Source: Parelaphostrongylus tenuis
Taxonomy: Eukaryota > Nematoda > Chromadorea > Rhabditida > Metastrongylidae
Direction of reading: 5' to 3'
Assembly: GCA_019055375.1 (NCBI GenBank)
Contig: JAHQIW010001903.1
Location: 1-64,000 of the forward strand
DNA: 64,000 bases
Made by a program: the position numbers and the translations under genes
Notes under the pieces: generated by a model
What the model saw: the letters and a program-made list of their open reading frames with translations, nothing else
What the model was told of the DNA's origin: nothing
The model's database searches: none
Shown here: in pieces, positions 57,380 through 64,000 of the stretch
Layout of the letters: each line of letters begins with the position of its first letter
Position numbering within the stretch: the stretch's first letter is position 1

Positions 57380-59215
57380 CTGAACTCGTATTTCAGGCAA
57401 ACATTTCTGTCTAACTGATATTAACTGTGGTATTTTGATTGTAATATATTAGCAGTTTATATGGACGTTGATCAGTCAAAGCGACGTATCAAATTACAGT
57501 GAACAATGCGATGAGTTTGATTCTAGTGTCTCTTAAGGAAGTACTGAAAAATTGCAAATGATAAATCACGGGAAGAATTACTCTTCGCTCATAACTCGAG
57601 AAAATGTTGTTTTAGCACTATTGCAAACTAAGCCGCTGGAATTCGATTTACAACGGCATTATTATGAAACTTTAGCTAGAAATCTACTCATCCGTCTGTC
57701 GGGAACTGATCGTATTTGGAAGCTGAAGCTAACTGAAGCATCGTGAATAGAACACTTTTTGATTTAATTTTCAGATACTCAGAGCTCACAAATTTGTATT
57801 TCTTTAAAGATGTCTCCCAATCAGGTGTGGATAATGAGTGGCAAAAAAATGAAAAGTATTTGTATGCTCCGAGTGGATCTTCTTGTGAGCTGTAGCATGT
57901 CTCATTTGTGCAGAATGATAGATAAAAGAGCTCTAGCTGTTTACAATTTTGAGCATTTCTGTCTTGACCCTTTCGGGACCACCTGTTGTAATAGGCATAC
58001 GCTGTGCAAATCGCCAATTTTTGGCATTTGATTAGGGTTTTATTCATTATCTTGGGTAAAAATCTAGGGTCTCTAGTAATAGTTCGATAGCTTAAGATAT
58101 CTTCTACACACTCGAATACTTTTAGTGCAAATATAACGTTTATGTTTGAAAAGAAAAGCTTTCTTTTACTATGAAATCACAGTGATGTTGGCATTCCGTC
58201 AATCGTAATAAGTTGTACAAAGAATATAATGATATATATCGATCAGTTTCTATATATTTTTTATACACAACACTTAAGAGTTATAATGGTGACTGAAATT
58301 GGAAAACAATGGATAGTATGTCAAAAGAAGCTGTTGCACAATGCATGCGCGCCAGGTCATCGATAAATCTTACCATAACCAAGTTTCTATAAAGCGATAC
58401 GTTCATTTCTAATAATTTATATAGTAGTGCACACGAGGAAGATGGAAACTAATGGACTACATGAAGATTTCTGTGCAAGAAGGGTGAATCGTTTCCAGGA
58501 GCACTAGTAAGTATAGTAGGCTACCCAATTCATCATTGTTTCAGCAAATCCAAGTTTTAATCATAGTCTGGGTGTAGTGATCTATTCTTTCCTGAAGATC
58601 GAAGCCTGATACTTGGACAAGCGCTGGATTGGCTGCTGTATTGGGGTCGAAAAAAATGATGATTTCACATTAGCTACGAGCTATACTAGCCATTGCATAT
58701 CTTAGGTAATGTAATTGTACTGCGCATGATTATATCTATTTTCTAAGTTACTGTGAGAGATTGGATCCGTTTGTTAGAAGAATTTGGTAAAGCTGCTATT
58801 TGTTGATGTTATCTTTCGTAAGGATATTGTAGAGCTGTTAGTTGCTGATATTGTGAGAGCAGTAATGCCTAAATAAGTGCTTCGAATAAAAGGTATTCTA
58901 CACTAGTGAAACTTGAAATCTTACACACTGCCTCCAACGTGTTACGAACTTTTGTCAGATGTGTAGATCAAGCACACTAATCACTCAGATCAAAGCCATA
59001 GCGCTTGTGTACTAGAGTAAGAACATACAATTTCTGTGATTGCTCTGTAGCATTCTCGCTAACTAGCTGTCACATCGTTATCGTTTTGGTAGTCTAGCTG
59101 GCTACGAGTATTCGCTTCTCTTTTTTATCTTACTTTGAATGTGAGTTTATTACTCCATGACAACTACAACTTGCTATGTTGTTTGCGATTATTGAGAGCT
59201 TACCTTTCAGCGCTG
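57380..59215. other. No recognisable gene
   Basis: Short frames only; nothing identified. Confidence 0.4.
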
Positions 59216-59219
59216 TTCA

Positions 59220-59541
59220 TGTCAGAGAAGACGGAAGAAGAGACTGGAAGCTTTTGAAGGCGAAGAATTGGAAACTATGCTCCAAGGCTTGGCTGTAAGC
59301 GCTGACGAGGACACTGGTAAAAATCAGACGCGAGCATGGATAAAAACGTGCTCACTCCACAAGATTCTGAGGATGACGATGACGGAACTGACGATGCGCT
59401 GAGAGCTCTCTTGAATGTTGACATTGTAGTTGATGATTGGGCCAACAATGTGCAGCCACCCAGCTTCCTGCCCTTTAATGACCCTGCGGCAGACGTCCAG
59501 AAACAATATTGTTTCGAGAACATCAGAAACCTGGAAAACTA
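59220..59541 (+). other. Possible gene fragment, acidic
   Basis: Two plus-strand frames look slightly protein-like. One is RRRKKRLEAFEGEELETML (about 59230-59290). In another frame, from 59336, comes MDKNVLTPQDSEDDDDGTDD followed by DIVVDDWANNVQPPSFLPF, ending at 59541. This could be a decayed or multi-exon acidic protein. No family was recognised and chance is not excluded. Confidence 0.25.
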
Positions 59542-59544
59542 AAT

Positions 59545-61320
59545 TCTTTATTAGTTCGAAGAGTTTATTCAAAATTGGTTTTAGTCAAATCCATAACGAA
59601 ATCTTGGTACATCGAGATTCGCCGCAAAACGTTCAAAACTCGAAAAAAAGGGAACGACTGAAAATTTAAGAGTTGCAACATTACAAAGCGTAAAACAAAG
59701 GGCTGAGATGCTCCCTGTCGCTTGGAATGCCAGGAGTCTGAGCGGTATCCGCGGTCGTATCAGTATACCATAGCCACAGGTAAAAAGGTGAAATCGGCGA
59801 CGGTGAAGGGCCTAGATATCACTGCAACGTAATATCGTAGTCCCTTAATGGATAATCGAAAATCAAGTCACTACGTTAAATAACTTATGCTATTATACTA
59901 TTCCTCGCAGTTCTCTCATCAAAAAACCCACTGCGATAGTTCCAAAAAGACAAACGAGTACTAAATATGTTCTCACTTCAACGGGTGTTTATAGATTTCT
60001 TTTCGAGGTTGGCAATATCTTTAGTACTATTGCAACTTAATTATTACTTTGACCTGCAGGCACACTGCACATCCCAGTACTTTCGAGATTGTAGCTATCA
60101 ACAAATCATAAAGTAACCAATCAGATGTCTCGCCTCGTTTGTAATAATGGTCATCTCTGTTTCCTAAAATATACCGTAAATTGAACTCAAAGCAAGTTTC
60201 CCACTTTTGCAGGGACTTGAATTAAGAGGTACAACGGATAAGATACTAGGCACCTATACGTGGGTAACGTCACTTTGACCTCTTTGAATATCACAAGAGA
60301 TTCACGGATTATCAACCCGCTTAAGTCAAAGCAATATCATTCAATGCACGTTTTGTGACAGAAACTGCTAGTGTGAAGCACAGTGTAATCAGATGATGGA
60401 TCAAATGCATCGAGTTGAATGATGATAGGCTTATTGGAAGAGACTGCTTGAACGGCATTTCCACTAAATGCGCCACTCCCCGAGTGGCATGCTTATGATT
60501 TGGTTCTCGCCTTCCTGTTTCGTTGACGTGACATAAATTGCGACTTTCCCAAAATAATATATTCACATTCGACAAAACACCGAGATTATAAGTGCATTTT
60601 TGAGAGAAAATCTGCGTGAGCAGTTATTGATTGACAAAAAGTAAATACAATTTTCGACGGCAGAGCGTTTTTTGAAGCAAATTTCTGAGGAGCACAAGGT
60701 GCGTTTGCTAAGCATTGATGTTCTAATGAGCCTCTCTCATAGGACCACTCACAAAATCTTTTTTGATGAGGAGGCCGATTGATAGCCAAAACAAGAACTC
60801 CTACAGAATTTCGCCGAAGGAATCACGAGACGAGCGGGAAATGGAAAGACTCCTGAGATTCGCCGTAACAGCCATGTTGAGGCCTTGGTCTTATCGTGAG
60901 GAATAAGATGATTACACTTCACAGGATCAACGGAATGTCAAGATGGAGAAGCGCAGTGTACATTATTAGGATTGAAATACTAATCGCTTACCATGCCGCT
61001 GTTTGATACAGTGCATCATGAACCTCTGTGCTACACCACCCACAAATATCTTCTTATGCCAGTTTGAAGTGTAACTGATTTTAAATATATCTGCCACTGC
61101 GCAGTCGCCATTGATCTATTAAGAATTACGAGGTGTTGAAGTTCAAATCCATCTACCTCTTGTTACTTCGCGTTCAACGAGTGTTTCATTTCGAAAGTCT
61201 GCTCCAATGCAGCAACATTTTCTATGGCTTCCAAAAAGCTACACTTTCTCCAGATGAAACTTTGATTTACCACGTGCGACACTCTCGATATTGATTGGTA
61301 TTTGGTACTGATCTTGTTGA
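59545..61320. other. No recognisable gene
   Basis: Short frames on both strands; nothing identified. Confidence 0.4.
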
Positions 61321-61369
61321 TTTTTGATGTTGACTGAGCTGATATTGGTTCTTATTTGCATAAATTTCC

Positions 61370-61475
61370 TTCACCCGCTTTCTTTTTCACCTCTTTCTTT
61401 CTTCTTTCACTTTTTCTTCCTCTTTTATTACTTCTTCTTTTTTTTCTTCTTTTTTCTTCCCTTTTTCTCTAATTA
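61370..61475 (+). repeat. Polypyrimidine tract
   Basis: About 105 nt, almost all C and T, mainly TTC and TTTC runs. A similar shorter tract lies at 62665-62750. Both are adjacent to S2 fragments. Confidence 0.7.
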
Positions 61476-61564
61476 TCAAAATTTTCAAAAGAATTCTATA
61501 GATATTCGCCGACTACACTTCTGCTTATTCTCATTATGGTTCACCAAGCCATCCATCCTTTCGC

Positions 61565-61770
61565 GATCGGTAAACTGGGATCATACTGGTCTCAGCCTTG
61601 TTTGGGAGGATAAGTAGCACTGACTTGGTGCAGCGGGAGGCCACTACGAGCCGTTGTAAAGGCCAGATATGCATACAATCACCTTAACGAAGTGAAATTG
61701 AAGACGAATGCATGGCTCATCCCTCGGGGCAGGATTGATCAACTCCGAGAGCTTCATCCTTTTAACCCCT
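61565..61770 (+). mobile_element. SINE S2 body fragment
   Basis: GTCTCAGCCTTGTTTGGGAG, GCGGGAGGCCACTACGAG, GGCCAGATATGCATACAATC and GACGAATGCATGGCTCATCC match the reverse complement of 13250-13420. The tRNA-like head is missing. Confidence 0.65.
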
Positions 61771-62396
61771 TGTCGAACTCTATTCTCGTGAACTAGTCTA
61801 TGTTTTAGATGTTCGTATTTTGAGTTTCCTGGCAGATATTGTTCATTTCGGCAACGATTCACGTATGAGACATTTCAGCTGTTAGTTCTAGTCAAGTTCA
61901 AGCATTTTTTTCTTGCCTTTTTTGAAATATATTTTCCATTGACCTTCGCAGGGATAATCAATGAAGCCTTGTAAAGAACTGAAGTCTTGAGAGGCTTGTA
62001 TCAAAATCTTTGGTCGGCTAAATGTTCTCACGCCTTCTTCTTCATAGTTAATGATCAAAGTCGAAAGGCCACAACAGACGTTCGTTCTTCCTCTCTTTTC
62101 TTAAACGGCCAGTGAGCGAGTCGAATCATCGGTCCAAGAAGAAGACGAGAATGTCTAACCGCTAACTGAATAAAGGTCTAGGTAGCCAATTCCTGTTATA
62201 TTGTCGCTGTCAGTTATTGTCAAAGTCGTCGAGGTTCTTCGCTGGTTTACTTATTGTCTATTGATCCTATATATATTGATTATTCTGTGGAAAAAGTAGT
62301 TTTAACAGTTTCGAAGCACACTGTCCTACAAATCCTTCTTAAAATTTCACTACATTTTGTATCATTTTTCAAGAACACTGCTCTTTCAAAAAGCTT

Positions 62397-62660
62397 ATGT
62401 GGTGCAGTGGCTAGAGGTGCTCTGCATCGCACGCATGGTCGATGCTTCGATCTCGCGCTCTTGGCTCACCATGCCTTCCATCTCTGCGGGGTTACTGTGA
62501 TTCGGTACCATAGTTGTCTAGAAAGGTAAAGATTATCGACTTGATGCATTGGTAGGCCACCGCGAGTAATTGTGAAGACCAGGCATGCATTCACTTATCT
62601 CAAACGAAACCAAAAATTGAAGGTGTATGCATGGTGCACTTCCAGGGCTTGATCAACGCG
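62397..62660 (+). mobile_element. SINE S2 with tRNA-like head
   Basis: Box A-like GGTGCAGTGGCTAGAGGTGC at about 62400-62420 and a decayed box B GATGCTTCGATCTC (62450). The body follows, with GGTAGGCCACCGCGAGTAAT and GACCAGGCATGCATTCAC. Same orientation as the 61565 fragment. Confidence 0.6.
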
Positions 62661-62759
62661 GAGGGTTCTGTTCTTTAGCACTATCTTTTCTTCCTTCTCT
62701 TTTCTTCTCCTTATTTTTTTCAGTCTTTTATTCTCTTTTTATTCACTTTGTCTTAGTTT

Positions 62760-64000
62760 ACGTACGCTTATTTATACTATTAGGTCGTTCAATAAGTTTT
62801 TTACTGGAGGCAAAGAACACCAAATTTGTTAATCAGAATTACTTAAATTGCATGGCTTTGGTATCGTTCGATTGCGCATTTTTTGGAGAAAATCGCGTTT
62901 CCTCTTCAGAGTGTACAGGTACTTTGCACTCGTGTTTACATGGTCTTTTCACAGAGTTAAGGTTTTTTCATCAAAGTTTCAGTATCCATTCGATAGCTTG
63001 AGAAACGATGATTCTGATTATATACTTAGTTTTTGGATTGAATAGCAAATGTAGGTTTTCAAGCGTTGTAAAAACGATGAACAAAAACTGCGTTTCGCTT
63101 CTGGAGTGTTTTGCGTGCTTCGCTAGTTTATGCCCGACTTTACAGTAGAATTTTGATAATCGTTCGCTAGTTTGAAAAGTGTAGATTTTAAAAACTAATT
63201 TGGCTTTTTCAAACTGATTTCTTAGTGTCCTGAAGCAAGAGAATTAAGATTGGATTTTACACTCTAAGTGAACACCTAGTCTCTTGAACTTCGCAGTGGG
63301 TGTCTTGATGACTGTATAGTGAAATTCGTACCCTAGAGACATTTTGCGATCAGAAGGTATGATATGTTACTAGAGGCTTCGTATAAAAGTTTTTTTTTTT
63401 CAATAAGAAGAAGTTCTGCGTGTTCTAAAAATTCCCACTTCTCAATACCAAGGTAACATCAAGGGGCAGACAACGCATCTCCATTTCTTATTTCTTATTT
63501 TTTGACGATATGTAACAACGTAAAACTGGAACGGATTTCTTTTGATTTGTGACTTTTTCAAGAACCTTATATGATGCGACTTCTAGTACGCAGTGGAATA
63601 TGCTTTCATAAAGCCCACAATCATCAATTTATAGAGCACATCCCTGGAGAATTTGAATATTCCTCGCCCAAATGTTTCAAGCCTTCCACTGATGTTGCTG
63701 ATCTATTGTATGAAATATTTATCCAACAAATAATAACTTATGCAACAGCCATCGACCATCAGCAGTTAACCTTAAATATTAGTACCGGTCACATTTACCC
63801 GTGCTGCATAGAATTTTGCTTGTTGAATTCAACAAAATATGCGTCCCATAGCAATAAACATCAAGTCCTAAAATAGTTTGTTTTCGGTTCATGAATCTTT
63901 TCAGTATTACAGGACATAATTTTCCGGCACAAATTATACAACTTGTCGAACGCCAGAACGCCTAGCAACACATCTCCTATGAGCAGGCAGTAATGAAATA
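62760..64000. other. No recognisable gene
   Basis: AT-rich with short frames, including a 101-codon frame at 63571-63876 with no recognisable motif. Confidence 0.35.

Noticed and set aside
62895..62915. CTGAAGAGGAAAC on the minus strand as a hammerhead
   Set aside because: There is no room for stem II between the core and GAAA, and no flanking stems pair.
1..64000. CRISPR arrays, rRNA genes, spliced-leader genes or prokaryotic operons
   Set aside because: No regularly spaced short repeats, rRNA-like blocks or operon-like compact genes were seen on either strand.

Overview
The window looks like repeat-rich, AT-rich nuclear DNA of a parasitic clade V (strongylid, hookworm-like) nematode. This is inferred from small multi-exon genes with short introns, an RTE-type LINE, Penelope-like elements (PLEs), mariner/Tc1 relics, tRNA-derived SINEs, and a muscle myosin heavy-chain pseudogene resembling the nematode body-wall myosins. 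I saw no bacterial gene organisation, rRNA genes, CRISPR arrays or convincing functional tRNA genes.

Protein-coding content is sparse. A small family of about 233-residue putative secreted proteins has four members. Copy A (5942-7437, minus) and copy E (55872-57377, plus) are intact five-exon genes. Copy C (25607-27173, plus) keeps all five exons, but two compensating indels in exon 4 create a stop. Copy D (36236-37021, plus) is a three-exon pseudogene. A truncated, intron-containing myosin heavy-chain pseudogene spans about 39.2-43.9 kb. Almost everything else recognisable is mobile-element debris.

Layout: 0-5.5 kb holds a small TIR element, a Tc1-like relic and an RTE fragment. 5.6-9.1 kb holds gene A, a mariner relic and SINEs. 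11-17.6 kb holds an RTE relic and a 2.7-2.9 kb composite tandem duplication with SINEs and foldbacks. 19-23.5 kb holds ribozyme-bearing inverted repeats and a PLE. 24.5-27.2 kb holds dispersed repeats and gene C. 28.7-31 kb holds two RTE endonuclease relics. 32.5-35 kb holds a SINE, a long dispersed repeat and a ribozyme palindrome. 36-44 kb holds gene D, an RTE 3' end and the myosin pseudogene. 45.3-53 kb holds PLEs and a ribozyme-repeat cluster. 53-55 kb holds a dispersed repeat. 55.9-57.4 kb holds gene E. 61-63 kb holds SINE fragments and polypyrimidine tracts.

The most notable signal is a set of type I hammerhead ribozyme (HHR) motifs. At least two repeat families (I: about 19.2, 43.5 and 46 kb; II: about 11.8, 22.4 and 34.4 kb) carry a canonical or near-canonical HHR. 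In most loci the motifs form divergent head-to-head pairs: a minus-strand HHR on the left and a plus-strand HHR on the right of a palindromic unit. The same geometry appears at PLE scale at 49.1-52.8 kb, where two head-to-head PLE copies each end in an HHR-like motif. Family I also shares the sequence just outside the ribozyme with the PLE ends, which suggests non-autonomous elements that use PLE machinery. All calls were made by eye; covariance-model searches, alignments and in vitro cleavage would be decisive.
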